Origin: Raineyella antarctica
GTDB taxonomy: Bacteria; Actinomycetota; Actinomycetes; Propionibacteriales; Propionibacteriaceae
DNA length: 64,000 bases
Direction of reading: 5' to 3'
Assembly (NCBI RefSeq): GCF_900092135.1
Contig: NZ_FMYF01000001.1
Location: forward strand, 124,001-188,000
Made by a program: the position numbers and the translations under genes. The notes below the pieces were generated by a model. That model had not been told where the DNA came from. It did not search any database and saw only the letters and a program-made list of their open reading frames with translations. Below are positions 52,319 through 60,897 of the stretch, piece by piece. Numbering within the stretch: the first letter of the stretch is position 1; the number at the start of each line of letters is the position of its first letter.

Positions 52319-53581
52319 GTGGATGCCCAACCGACACGCTACCGAGGATTCTGGCTGGACCGAGCAGGCAAGGTGGCCCTGCCGCTCCTGGCCGGCGTCG
52401 TCGCCTGGCTGATCCCCCTCCTCTACCACGGAGGCTGGCCGCACGGCGGGATGGCGGACTTCGACATCTACGTACAGGGCGCACGGACAGCGCTGCACGG
52501 CGGCGAGCTGTACCGCGACGGGCCGGACGCGTTCGTCTACCCGCCGGTCGCCGCGCTGCTGTTCCTGCCGTTCACCTGGGGTCCGGTGATCGTCTGGAAG
52601 ATCCTCTGGGCGGTCGCCGGATGGTTCGGCATCATGGCCGTCGTGCACCGGATGGGCCTGCGCAGCTGGTCGGCCAGCGTGGTCTCCGCGGCGGCGATCG
52701 GCACCTGCACGCCGGTGACGCTCGGCACCGAGCTCGGCCAGATCCAACTGATCCTGACCTGTCTGGTCGTCCTCGACCTGGTGCCGGGTCCGCACCTGCT
52801 CGGCCGGCGGCTGCCGATCCCGGACGGCTGGCTGCTGGGACTGATGACCGCGATCAAGCTCACGCCCGGGTTGTTCATCGTGCACCTGCTGGTGAACCGG
52901 CGGTGGAAACAAGCGATCAGTGCGTCGGTCTCCGCGCTCGGCTTCACGCTGGTCGGCCTGGCCGTCTACCCGCACCAGTCGATCTTCTACTGGAAGCGGC
53001 TGCTGGCCACCGGATCGGTCGGCTTCGAGTCCGATCCCATCTATCTGGACAACCAGTCGTTCGAGGGGGCGACCCTGCGCGTGTTCAAGCTCGACGCCGT
53101 CGGGTCCGAGCTCGGCACCGTCCTGTCGGCGCTGACGATCCTGATCGGGCTGGCCGCCGCGTGGGCACTGCTGCGCCGCAAGCTGGAGGCCCCAGCGGTC
53201 GCCGTGATCGGCATCGCCACGGCGCTCGCCTCCCCTGTCTCCTGGACCCACCACTACGTCTGGATCGTGCCGCTGGCCGTCGCGCTGGTCAGTCACCGAC
53301 CCACTCGTCCGGTCGGGTTCACGGGTGCGCTGCTGATCGTCTGGGTGTGGCTGGCGCCGTATCGCACCCTGCCGAGCGGTGGCATGGTGGAGATGGCCTA
53401 CACCCCGGCCCAGGCCGCCCTCAGCGCTGTCACGCCGGTCCTGGGCCTGCTGTTGCTGCTCGCCTCGCTGCTGGCAGGTTTCCGCCACCTGCCGCATCGC
53501 TCGGACCTGCCCCACCGTCCGGACCTGCCGGAGCGGCCCGTCCCTGCCGGGCAGGAACAGATCGGCGCCGACCGGACCTGA
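52319..53581 (+). CDS. DUF2029/GT87-like mannosyltransferase
   Basis: This 420-residue polytopic membrane protein has about ten hydrophobic segments and a GT-C fold. The early ADFDIYVQGARTALHGGELY with its Asp residues is the conserved catalytic-loop region of polyprenyl-phosphomannose transferases in actinobacteria. YPPVAALLFLPF and DGWLLGLMTAIKLTPGLFIV are family blocks. The C-terminal tail contains the small repeat LPHRSDLPHRPDLPERP. The donor is probably polyprenyl-phosphate mannose, by family. A perfect 14-bp terminator follows at 53591. Confidence 0.85.
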   Translation: MDAQPTRYRGFWLDRAGKVALPLLAGVVAWLIPLLYHGGWPHGGMADFDIYVQGARTALHGGELYRDGPDAFVYPPVAALLFLPFTWGPVIVWKILWAVAGWFGIMAVVHRMGLRSWSASVVSAAAIGTCTPVTLGTELGQIQLILTCLVVLDLVPGPHLLGRRLPIPDGWLLGLMTAIKLTPGLFIVHLLVNRRWKQAISASVSALGFTLVGLAVYPHQSIFYWKRLLATGSVGFESDPIYLDNQSFEGATLRVFKLDAVGSELGTVLSALTILIGLAAAWALLRRKLEAPAVAVIGIATALASPVSWTHHYVWIVPLAVALVSHRPTRPVGFTGALLIVWVWLAPYRTLPSGGMVEMAYTPAQAALSAVTPVLGLLLLLASLLAGFRHLPHRSDLPHRPDLPERPVPAGQEQIGADRT

Positions 53582-53590
53582 CAGCGACGA

Positions 53591-53621
53591 ACGAGGGCCC
53601 CACCATGGGTGGGGCCCTCGT
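53591..53621. terminator. Perfect 14-bp terminator, bidirectional
   Basis: ACGAGGGCCCCACC at 53591-53604 pairs with GGTGGGGCCCTCGT at 53608-53621 around the loop ATG. It lies between the convergent GT87-like and small heat-shock genes. Confidence 0.9.
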
Positions 53622-53674
53622 CAGTTGTCAGGGAGCCGGTCGTCCACCGGCCCGTGAATCACTCCGAATCCCGG

Positions 53675-54127
53675 TCACTCCGAGTCGTTGTCGTTGCCCT
53701 CGGACTCGATCTCGCCCTGCAGGGTCTCCGAAGGGGTGTGCGTGACGCTGATCTTGCGCGGCTTGGCGGCCTCGGCGACCGGGATGGTGAGGATCAGCAC
53801 GCCGTCGGTGTACTCGGCGTTGATGTTCTCGGCGGCGACGCCCTTGCCCAGCGTGAGCTGGCGGGCGAAGGTGCCGACCGGGCGCTCGCGGGTCAGCCAC
53901 TGCACGCCCTCACCGGCCTGCGGCTGGCGCTCCGCGCGGACGGTCAGCGTCGAGTCGTCCAGGTCGACGTCGATCGTGGAGGGGTCCACGCCGGGCAGGT
54001 CGATCTTGACGAAGTAGTTGTCGCCGTCGCGGTAGAGGTCCATCGGCATGGCGGTGGAGGCGGGGGTCCGCAGGGCCTGCGAGAACAGCTGGTCGACGTC
54101 GCGGAACGGGTCGAAGGTACGTGCCAT
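53675..54127 (-). CDS. Small heat-shock protein, Hsp20/alpha-crystallin family
   Basis: This 150-residue chaperone holds unfolded proteins in large oligomers. The N-terminus MARTFDPFRDVDQLFSQAL is typical of actinobacterial Hsp20. The alpha-crystallin domain spans about residues 37-130, with YFVKIDLPGVDPSTIDVDL, the GTFARQLTLGKGV segment, and NAEYTDGVLILTIP, the conserved A-x-x-x-n-G-v-L motif. The tail is acidic. AGGAG lies seven bases before the ATG. A SigH/SigR-like promoter and a HAIR-like repeat lie upstream, so heat and thiol stress control is likely. Confidence 0.93.
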   Translation of the reverse strand: MARTFDPFRDVDQLFSQALRTPASTAMPMDLYRDGDNYFVKIDLPGVDPSTIDVDLDDSTLTVRAERQPQAGEGVQWLTRERPVGTFARQLTLGKGVAAENINAEYTDGVLILTIPVAEAAKPRKISVTHTPSETLQGEIESEGNDNDSE

Positions 54128-54200
54128 GGTGCATCTCCTGTGATGAGGGAAAGGAACCGATGACGGTCAACCGGTGGCGCCGGCCGCCGTCACTGGGTGC

Positions 54201-54228
54201 AACGCCGCCTATCAGCAGGACTATTCCC
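54201..54228 (-). promoter_or_regulatory. SigH/SigR-like promoter GGGAAT-19-GTT for hsp20
   Basis: On the minus strand GGGAAT (54228-54223) and GTT (54203-54201) are 19 bases apart, matching the stress sigma factor consensus in actinobacteria. The predicted leader is about 65 bases and contains the AGGAG site. Confidence 0.55.
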
Positions 54229-54242
54229 ACCTTCCGAAAAAA

Positions 54243-54263
54243 GTTGAGCGCGTATGGCTCATG
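54243..54263. promoter_or_regulatory. HAIR-like inverted repeat (HspR-type operator candidate)
   Basis: TTGAGC at 54244-54249 and GCTCAT at 54257-54262 are separated by seven bases. HspR-associated repeats are CTTGAGT, seven bases, ACTCAAG, and ten of those fourteen positions match. It lies 15-20 bases upstream of the -35 element of the hsp20 promoter. Confidence 0.45.
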
Positions 54264-54316
54264 TTTGGATCGACCCGTCGGGTGGGACGTCGAGCGGCCT
54301 CATCGCCCCGCTCAGG

Positions 54317-54322
54317 TAGCGT
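54317..54322 (+). promoter_or_regulatory. -10 box TAGCGT of a leaderless start
   Basis: TAGCGT ends seven bases before GTG 54330. Confidence 0.45.
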
Positions 54323-54329
54323 TCAGCCA

Positions 54330-55397
54330 GTGGTGAATCGGTCGGAGGGACGCTCGCGCCGGGCGTGGATGGATCTCCTACGGGGGTCCGCCGTCGTCAT
54401 GGTCGTGTTGCTGCACGCCTCGCTGACCACCGACGCCGAGACCGCCTGGGTGGTCAACGACCTGCTGCGGCCCTACCGGATGCCCACCCTGATGGTCCTC
54501 TCCGGGCTGCTGTTGCAGCGCTCCCTGGCCAAGGGCACGCGCCGCTACCTCCTGGGCAAGCTGCGCGGGGTGGTGTGGCCCTGGCTGCTCTGGACGGTCG
54601 TCATGGTGCTGCTGCTCACCGAGCGCTGGCAGGCCGACCCGGTCGGGTTCCTGGCCGTCGGCACCCACCTGTGGTTCCTGGCAGCCCTCGGCGCCTCGTA
54701 CGGCGTGGCCCTGCTGACCCGCGAGATTCCACCGCTCCTGGTCGCCTTCGGGCTGTTCTCCGGAGCAGGTCTGCTGCAGGACCAGTACGGAGCGCTGACC
54801 ACCTACCTGTGGTACTCGGCGTTCTTCTTCGTCGGCGCAGCCCTGCCGACGGTGCTCGACCGCTGGCTGGCCGCTCGGCCCCTCTGGCCCCTGGTGCTGA
54901 CCGGCGTCTCCCTCCTCGGCGCCGTCTGGCAGGTGCCCCGCGGACTGTACGTGCCGTTCCGCCCCGACCAGGCGCTGATCTCCGTCGCCGGCGTCCTGGC
55001 CGCCATCTGGCTCGCCGCCCGCCTCCCGCGCTCGGCCCCGGTGCTGGCCCTGGAGTGGGTCGGCCGGAACTCGATCGTGACCTACCTCGCGCACGCGCCG
55101 CTGCTGGTCCCCGTCGGGGCGGCGGTCGACCGGATCGGGCTGGGGCCCACCGGTTCGACGCTGCTGAGTTTCGTGGTGGCGCTGGCGGTGAGCATGGCGC
55201 TGACGCTGGCCCGGCCCTGGACCGGTTGGCTCTACAGCATGCCGCCGATGGCCCTCCCCGGCGCCGCCGCTGTGCTGGCCGCCGTGATCAGGATGGCGGC
55301 GTTGCCCGCCGACGTGACCCGGCCCACCCCACTGCGTCCGGCGGCGATCCGTCGGGTCGTGGGCATGCCTGTCGAGTCGGCGCCGGCGAACCAGTAG
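54330..55397 (+). CDS. Acyltransferase 3 family membrane protein
   Basis: This 355-residue protein has about ten hydrophobic segments. The family motif is RRAWMDLLRGSAVVMVVLLH with the catalytic His near residue 31, followed by FRMPTLMV-like YRMPTLMVLSGLLL. It would transfer acyl groups to envelope glycans or lipids from the cytoplasmic side. GTG 54330 is chosen for the TAGCGT box. It diverges from the hsp20 gene and is followed by the second rhamnosyltransferase-like gene with its own leaderless promoter. The tail is rich in Pro and Ala. Confidence 0.87.
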   Translation: MVNRSEGRSRRAWMDLLRGSAVVMVVLLHASLTTDAETAWVVNDLLRPYRMPTLMVLSGLLLQRSLAKGTRRYLLGKLRGVVWPWLLWTVVMVLLLTERWQADPVGFLAVGTHLWFLAALGASYGVALLTREIPPLLVAFGLFSGAGLLQDQYGALTTYLWYSAFFFVGAALPTVLDRWLAARPLWPLVLTGVSLLGAVWQVPRGLYVPFRPDQALISVAGVLAAIWLAARLPRSAPVLALEWVGRNSIVTYLAHAPLLVPVGAAVDRIGLGPTGSTLLSFVVALAVSMALTLARPWTGWLYSMPPMALPGAAAVLAAVIRMAALPADVTRPTPLRPAAIRRVVGMPVESAPANQ

Positions 55398-55453
55398 CCG
55401 GCTGGAGGTTCAGCCCGCCCTCGGACCCCGACCCTCTCGGCCCCGACCGCCCC

Positions 55454-55459
55454 TAGGCT
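55454..55459 (+). promoter_or_regulatory. -10 box TAGGCT of a leaderless start
   Basis: TAGGCT ends six bases before ATG 55466. Confidence 0.5.
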
Positions 55460-55465
55460 CCGTAC

Positions 55466-56389
55466 ATGCCGGCCTTCGACCACTTCCTGCTCACCCGGTT
55501 CAGTGCCGTGTTGTCACCAGGCGCCCCTCCGCCGGCGGAGGAGTGGCTGGACTACCGGCTCGGCTTCTTCTACGACGTCACGTATCCCAGCGTGCGGGCC
55601 CAGCGCGGCGCGGACGCCACCTGGCTGGTCATCTTCGACGATCGCTGCTCGCCGGAGTTCCGCGCCACCGTCGAGGACCTGGCGGCCGACGGGACCTTCG
55701 TCCCGCTCTGGACGCACGAGCCCTGGCGCCGCGACAGCTTCGCCGCGGCGGTGGCCGAGCGCAGCACAGCGCCGTACGTCATCACCACCCGGATCGACAG
55801 CGACGACGGGATCGCGGCGGACTTCCTGGCCGCGGTGCAGGCCAGGTTCGCGGAGCAGGAGTTGCTCTTCGTCAACTTCACCCGCGGCCTGCAGGTCGAC
55901 CGCGGGGGTGCGGTCTACCTGTTCGACAACCTCTCCAGCCCCTTCCTCTCACTGGTCGAGCGTCGCAGGGAGGGGGAGCCGCCGATGACGGTCTACGCCC
56001 CCAAGCACGCCCGGGCCCGTACGCACGGGCCGTTGCTGGAGGTCGTGGCCCCGCCGATGTGGCTGCAGGTCGTCCACGACACCAACCTGTCCAACATCGT
56101 CACCGGTACCCGCACCGATCCCGCGGTGCTGCGCGAGCGGTTCTCGATCACGCTGCCCTACCGGGCCGCCATCGGCCGGTGGCGGCTGCGGGCCGAGGAG
56201 TTGCGCCACCTTGTCCGGCTGGCCGGGCTCTGGTGGCGCCATCCCGGCGAGCTCACCCGGTTCGTGGAGGTGAAGTACTGGCGGCTGCGCGGCACCCACG
56301 TACGCCCCCAGGGCGATGCCCGTACGCTGACCGACCGCCTGGCCACGCTCCTTGCCCGGTTCCACCTGCCCACGCACCGCCCGCGCTGA
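55466..56389 (+). CDS. Putative rhamnosyltransferase (Rhamno_transf-like), paralog 2
   Basis: This 307-residue protein is the paralog of the gene at 51316. It shares FDHFLLTRFSAV, the TWLVIFDDRCSPEFRATVED block, and VITTRIDSDDGIAADFLAAV with the DSDD motif. PPMWLQVVHDTNLSNIVTGT is also matched between the pair. The C-terminus reads LRGTHVRPQGDARTLTDRLA. It is predicted to be cytoplasmic and GT-A-like. The ATG is leaderless. The pair brackets the GT87-like, hsp20 and acyltransferase genes, which suggests an old duplication. Confidence 0.78.
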   Translation: MPAFDHFLLTRFSAVLSPGAPPPAEEWLDYRLGFFYDVTYPSVRAQRGADATWLVIFDDRCSPEFRATVEDLAADGTFVPLWTHEPWRRDSFAAAVAERSTAPYVITTRIDSDDGIAADFLAAVQARFAEQELLFVNFTRGLQVDRGGAVYLFDNLSSPFLSLVERRREGEPPMTVYAPKHARARTHGPLLEVVAPPMWLQVVHDTNLSNIVTGTRTDPAVLRERFSITLPYRAAIGRWRLRAEELRHLVRLAGLWWRHPGELTRFVEVKYWRLRGTHVRPQGDARTLTDRLATLLARFHLPTHRPR

Positions 56390-56547
56390 GCGCGGACCGG
56401 AAACGTCCCGCGCGTCGGCCCCCGGGAACCTGCTGGTGGTGTGGGCTATGGTGTGCCACGTCGTCGGTCGCGGCGACGGCGCCGGACCCGCATGGGAAAT
56501 GATGAGCGCACACGCCTGGGGCGTGCGTCGCACAGGGAGAGGGAGAC

Positions 56548-59346
56548 GTGGCTACGCAGGACGTGGGACACAGCCTGGTGATCGTCGAGTCACCGACCAA
56601 GGCCACCAAGATCCAGGGCTACCTGGGGCCGGGCTATGTCGTGGAGTCCAGTCGCGGCCACATCCGGGACCTGCCGACAGGTGCCGCGGAGGTGCCGGCC
56701 AAGTACAAGGGCGAGAAGTGGGCCCGTACCGGCGTCGACGTCGAGCACGACTTCTCCCCGCTCTACGTCGTCGCGGCGGACAAGCGCAACACGCTGCGCA
56801 GCCTCAAGGAAGCACTCAAGGGCGCCAAGGACGTCTACCTCGCGACCGACGGTGACCGCGAGGGGGAGGCGATCGCCTGGCACCTGCAGCAGGAGCTGAA
56901 GCCCAAGGTGCCGGTCCATCGGATGGTCTTCCACGAGATCACCGAGAGCGCGATCAAGGAGGCCGTCACCCACCCGCGCGAGCTCGACACCGACCTGGTC
57001 GACGCCCAGGAGACCCGGCGCATCCTCGACCGCCTCTACGGCTACGAGGTCTCCCCGGTGCTGTGGAAGAAGGTCATGCCGCGGCTGTCCGCCGGCCGCG
57101 TGCAGTCCGTCGCGACCCGGCTGATCGTGGACCGGGAGCGCGAGCGGATCGCGTTCACGTCCGCCGGCTACTGGGACCTCGAGGCGACCCTCGACGCCGG
57201 CGCCGAGGCCGAGCCGCGCGAGTTCCCCGCCAAGCTGACCGCCCTCGACGGCCGGCGCGTGGCGCAGGGCCGCGACTTCGACACCCACGGCCGGCTCAAG
57301 GAGGGCAAGGAACCGCTGGTCCACCTGGACCAGGACCGGGCCCGCGCCCTGGCCGCCGCCCTGGAGCACGCCCCGATGCGGGTCGTCCAGGTCGAGGCCA
57401 AGCCGTACACCCGCCACCCGTACGCCCCCTTCCGCACCACCACGCTGCAGCAGGAGGCCGGCCGCAAGCTCGGCTTCACCTCCCAGCGCGCGATGTCGGT
57501 CGCCCAGGACCTGTACGAGGGTGGCTACATCACCTACATGCGTACCGACTCGATCGAGCTGTCCAGCGAGGCGATCACCGCCGCCCGCTCGCAGGCGACC
57601 AAGCTGTACGGGCCCGAGTACGTGCCGCCGACGCCGAACGTCTACCGCTCCAAGGTCAAGAACGCCCAGGAGGCCCACGAGGCGATCCGCCCCGCCGGGT
57701 CGACCTTCCGCACCCCGCGCGAAACCGGCCTGCACGGCGACCAGTTCCGCCTCTACGAGCTGATCTGGATGCGGACCGTCGCCTCCCAGATGACCGATGC
57801 CCGCGGCGAGTCCGTCGCGATCACGATGAGCGCCACCGCGACCTCCGGCGAGGACTGCACCTTCATCGCCCGCGGCCGGACCATCACCTTCCCGGGCTTC
57901 CTGAAGGCCTACGTCGAGTCCGTCGACGACGGCGTGGCCGACGACTCGCAGCGGCGCCTGCCGCGGTTGGTCGAGGGCCAGGCGATCGACGTGATCGGGA
58001 TCGAGGCGCAGGGCCACGAGACCAAGCCGCCGGCCCGCTACACCGAGCCCTCCCTGGTCGCCAAGCTCGAGGAGCTGGAGATCGGCCGCCCGTCCACGTA
58101 CGCCTCGATCATCCGCACCATCACCAGCCGCGACTACGTGTTCAAGAAGGGCTCGGCGCTGGTGCCGACCTGGTTGGCCTTCGCGGTGACCCGGCTACTG
58201 GAGGAGCACTTCGCCAACCTGGTCGACTACGACTTCACCGCCGAGATGGAGCAGGACCTCGACAAGATCGCCAACGGCGAGGCCCAGCGCCTCCAGGTGC
58301 TGAACGACTTCTACTGGGGCGGGGAGCCGGGCGCCGAGCACCTCGACCACGCCGGCCTGCACGACCTGGTCAACCAGTTGGGCGACATCGACGCCCGCGC
58401 CCTGTCGACCTTCCCGGTCGGTGACATGGACTCCGGCGTCGTCGTGCGGGTCGGCCGCTACGGCACGTACGTGGAGGAGGTCGAGACCGAGAAGCGCGCC
58501 AACGTCGCCGACGACCTGCCGCCCGACGAGCTGACCGTCGACGCCGCCCGCGAGCTGCTGGCCCGTCCGATGGGGGAGGAGCGTGCCCTGGGCCTGGACG
58601 CCGGCTCCGGGCATCCGATCGTCGCCAGGGCCGGCCGCTTCGGCCCCTACGTCACCGAGGTCTTGCCCGAGGATGCGCCGAAGAACGCCAAGCCGCGGAC
58701 CGGGTCGCTGTTCGCGTCGATGGACCTGCAGACGGTCACGCTGGAGGATGCGCTCAAGCTGCTCAGCCTGCCGCGCGTGGTCGGCACGGACGCCGAGGGC
58801 GTGGAGATCACCGCCCAGAACGGTCGCTACGGGCCCTACCTGAAGAAGGGGACCGACTCGCGGTCGCTGACCGCCGAGGACCAGATCTTCTCGATCACGC
58901 TGGAGGAGGCCGAGGCGATCTACGCCCAGCCGAAGCAGCGCGGCCGGGCCGCGGCCAAGCCGCCGCTGAAGGAACTCGGTCCCGACCCCGTCTCGGGCAA
59001 GCCGATGGTGGTCAAGGACGGCCGGTTCGGCCCGTACGTCACCGACGGGGAGACCAACGCCACCCTGCGCAAGACCGACGAGATCGGTGACCTCACCCCC
59101 GAGCGCGGCGCCGAGTTGCTGGCGGAGAAGCGGGCGAAGGGCCCGTCCCCGCGCAAGACGGCGAAGAAGGCCCCGGCCAAGAAGGCGGCGGCCAGGACGA
59201 CCACCACGAAGAAGGCCGCGGCCACGAAGACCGCGGCCACGAAGACGGCGGCCACGAAGACGGCGGCCACGAAGACCACTGCCAAGAAGACTGCTACCAA
59301 GGCAGCCACCTCGAAGACGGCGGCCGGGAAGACGGCGGCGAAGTAG
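56548..59346 (+). CDS. topA: DNA topoisomerase I (type IA)
   Basis: This 932-residue enzyme relaxes negative supercoils. The N-terminal Toprim domain has LVIVESPTKATKIQGYL at residues 10-26 and the acidic DGDREGEAIAWH near residue 108. The active-site Tyr330 lies in YITYMRTDS, and FRTTTLQQEAGRKLGF is the family block. The C-terminal part contains four R(F/Y)GPY-type repeats without zinc-finger cysteines, as in actinobacteria. The last 65 residues are a lysine-rich tail of repeated KTAAT and TKTAA units encoded by near-identical 15-bp repeats around 59220-59275. The GTG at 56548 has AGGGAGAGGGAGA upstream. Confidence 0.95.
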   Translation: MATQDVGHSLVIVESPTKATKIQGYLGPGYVVESSRGHIRDLPTGAAEVPAKYKGEKWARTGVDVEHDFSPLYVVAADKRNTLRSLKEALKGAKDVYLATDGDREGEAIAWHLQQELKPKVPVHRMVFHEITESAIKEAVTHPRELDTDLVDAQETRRILDRLYGYEVSPVLWKKVMPRLSAGRVQSVATRLIVDRERERIAFTSAGYWDLEATLDAGAEAEPREFPAKLTALDGRRVAQGRDFDTHGRLKEGKEPLVHLDQDRARALAAALEHAPMRVVQVEAKPYTRHPYAPFRTTTLQQEAGRKLGFTSQRAMSVAQDLYEGGYITYMRTDSIELSSEAITAARSQATKLYGPEYVPPTPNVYRSKVKNAQEAHEAIRPAGSTFRTPRETGLHGDQFRLYELIWMRTVASQMTDARGESVAITMSATATSGEDCTFIARGRTITFPGFLKAYVESVDDGVADDSQRRLPRLVEGQAIDVIGIEAQGHETKPPARYTEPSLVAKLEELEIGRPSTYASIIRTITSRDYVFKKGSALVPTWLAFAVTRLLEEHFANLVDYDFTAEMEQDLDKIANGEAQRLQVLNDFYWGGEPGAEHLDHAGLHDLVNQLGDIDARALSTFPVGDMDSGVVVRVGRYGTYVEEVETEKRANVADDLPPDELTVDAARELLARPMGEERALGLDAGSGHPIVARAGRFGPYVTEVLPEDAPKNAKPRTGSLFASMDLQTVTLEDALKLLSLPRVVGTDAEGVEITAQNGRYGPYLKKGTDSRSLTAEDQIFSITLEEAEAIYAQPKQRGRAAAKPPLKELGPDPVSGKPMVVKDGRFGPYVTDGETNATLRKTDEIGDLTPERGAELLAEKRAKGPSPRKTAKKAPAKKAAARTTTTKKAAATKTAATKTAATKTAATKTTAKKTATKAATSKTAAGKTAAK

Positions 59347-59436
59347 GACACCGGCTGATCCGGACATCCAGTGCGAGCGACCCCAGGCGATGCGATAATG
59401 AGCGATCCCGTCCGAACCGTGTCTGAAGGGACAACC

Positions 59437-60897
59437 GTGCGCCGCTACGAGATGCGCGACCTGGCCGCCGCGCCCCGCTTCGCCAACCCCGACCTCGGTC
59501 TCGGCAACCCCGCCATGGTCAGCACCCGGCCCGCCCTGAGCGACCTCACGATCCTCGACACCGCCGACCACCGACTGCTGCGGGCGGGCATCGTGCTGGC
59601 CCACCGGTCCATGGACGGGGAGGGCGCTTGGCTGCTGGCCGCGCCGACCTGGAGTCCCCAGTTGCCGGCCGAGCACGTGGAGGCGATGACCTCGGGCGAC
59701 GTTCCCGAGGCCATTCAGGCCGTGCTCGCCCCGCTGCTGCGCGGGGCACCGCTGGCACCGGTCGGGACCCAGCGCCGGTCCCGCGTCACCTACCTGGTCC
59801 GGACCACCGATCGGGTCCCGCTCGGCTCGGTCGTCGACGACCACGTCACCATCCGACGGGACGGGGAGGTGCTGACCCAGTACCGCGAGGTCTGCGTCGA
59901 CACCGGCACCATGTCGCGCACCCAGGTCGAGTGGGTGGACGAGGTGCTGCGCGGGGCCGAGGGCATCCGGGTCGACCGGCAGCTGCCGCTGGCCTCCCGG
60001 CTGCGGATCCTGACCAACGACGACGCCTTCACCGGGGCGATCGACCTGTCGGTGACCGGCCCGGTCGACACCGACGCCTCGATGGCCGAGATCGTCGGCC
60101 ACTTCATCAGCCAGGGCGCCCACGAGGTGCTGCTGGCCGACCTCAACGTACGGTCCGGGCGGACCCGCAAGGTGCAGCCGCTGGTCCGCGCCCTGCGCCG
60201 GTTCGCCTCCGAGGTCCCGGTCGTCGCCCCGGTCCTGCCTCACGGCCACATCGACGAACTCGCCCGGGAGCTGCTCTGGGCGGCCGACGAGCTGGACGGA
60301 GCCTTCGGCGCCGACCAGGAGGAGCTGCTGACCGGCGACCGCTACCTCGGCATCTTCGAGCGGATCAGCAAGCTACGGACGCCGACCCTGGCCCAGGGCA
60401 TCGGCACCGGCTCGGCGCGCGAGGAGATCGGTGGCATGGTCGCCGAGGCCCTCGACGCGATGCTACGGGCCGGCCGGGCCGCCCCGCACACCCTCGACGA
60501 CACCGGCTGGAAGACCGCCGCCGCGGCCGCCGAGCGCCTCGTCGTCACCGCCGAGCTGGCGGCACTCCTGGCGCCCAAGCAGGCCAGGAAGCTCCGCAAC
60601 CGGGCCAGCGAGCTCTTCGACGGGCTGGTCGCGTGCGACAACGACGAGTTGCAGGCCCTGCGTGCCTCGCTCGGCAGCTCCAGTCCGGAAGAGGCCTTCG
60701 GGATCGGCCGGCGCTACGCCGGGCTGGCCGACACCCGCGCGGAGGCGCGCACCGAGTTCACCGAGCACTGGCCCAAGGACCGTCGCAAGGTGTACAAGGC
60801 CGCCCGCGAGCTGCTGGAGCGCCTCGGGATCGACGGCCTGGAGACCACCGAGGACCCCGAGTCGGCACCGGCGGGGGACACCCGCACCGATGGCTGA
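59437..60897 (+). CDS. CYTH-like domain protein, function unknown
   Basis: This 486-residue protein has an N-terminal region resembling a CYTH (triphosphate tunnel) domain, with ILDTADHRLLRAGIVLAHR as the most family-like segment and SMDGEGAWLL following. Several typical Lys/Glu pairs are missing, so catalytic ability is uncertain. The central and C-terminal parts look helical and could be CHAD-like (polyphosphate-binding), with KLRNRASELFDGL and RRKVYKAARELLERLGI. The GTG at 59437 has GAAGGGA five bases upstream; an ATG at 59398 is possible. The end overlaps tmk by eight bases, placing it in the topA-tmk-holB group. Confidence 0.6.
   Translation: MRRYEMRDLAAAPRFANPDLGLGNPAMVSTRPALSDLTILDTADHRLLRAGIVLAHRSMDGEGAWLLAAPTWSPQLPAEHVEAMTSGDVPEAIQAVLAPLLRGAPLAPVGTQRRSRVTYLVRTTDRVPLGSVVDDHVTIRRDGEVLTQYREVCVDTGTMSRTQVEWVDEVLRGAEGIRVDRQLPLASRLRILTNDDAFTGAIDLSVTGPVDTDASMAEIVGHFISQGAHEVLLADLNVRSGRTRKVQPLVRALRRFASEVPVVAPVLPHGHIDELARELLWAADELDGAFGADQEELLTGDRYLGIFERISKLRTPTLAQGIGTGSAREEIGGMVAEALDAMLRAGRAAPHTLDDTGWKTAAAAAERLVVTAELAALLAPKQARKLRNRASELFDGLVACDNDELQALRASLGSSSPEEAFGIGRRYAGLADTRAEARTEFTEHWPKDRRKVYKAARELLERLGIDGLETTEDPESAPAGDTRTDG

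Noticed and set aside
59160-59345. CRISPR-like or satellite repeats at the end of topA
   Set aside because: The repeats are codon-level copies of lysine-rich TKTAA units in a real C-terminal tail and have no spacers.
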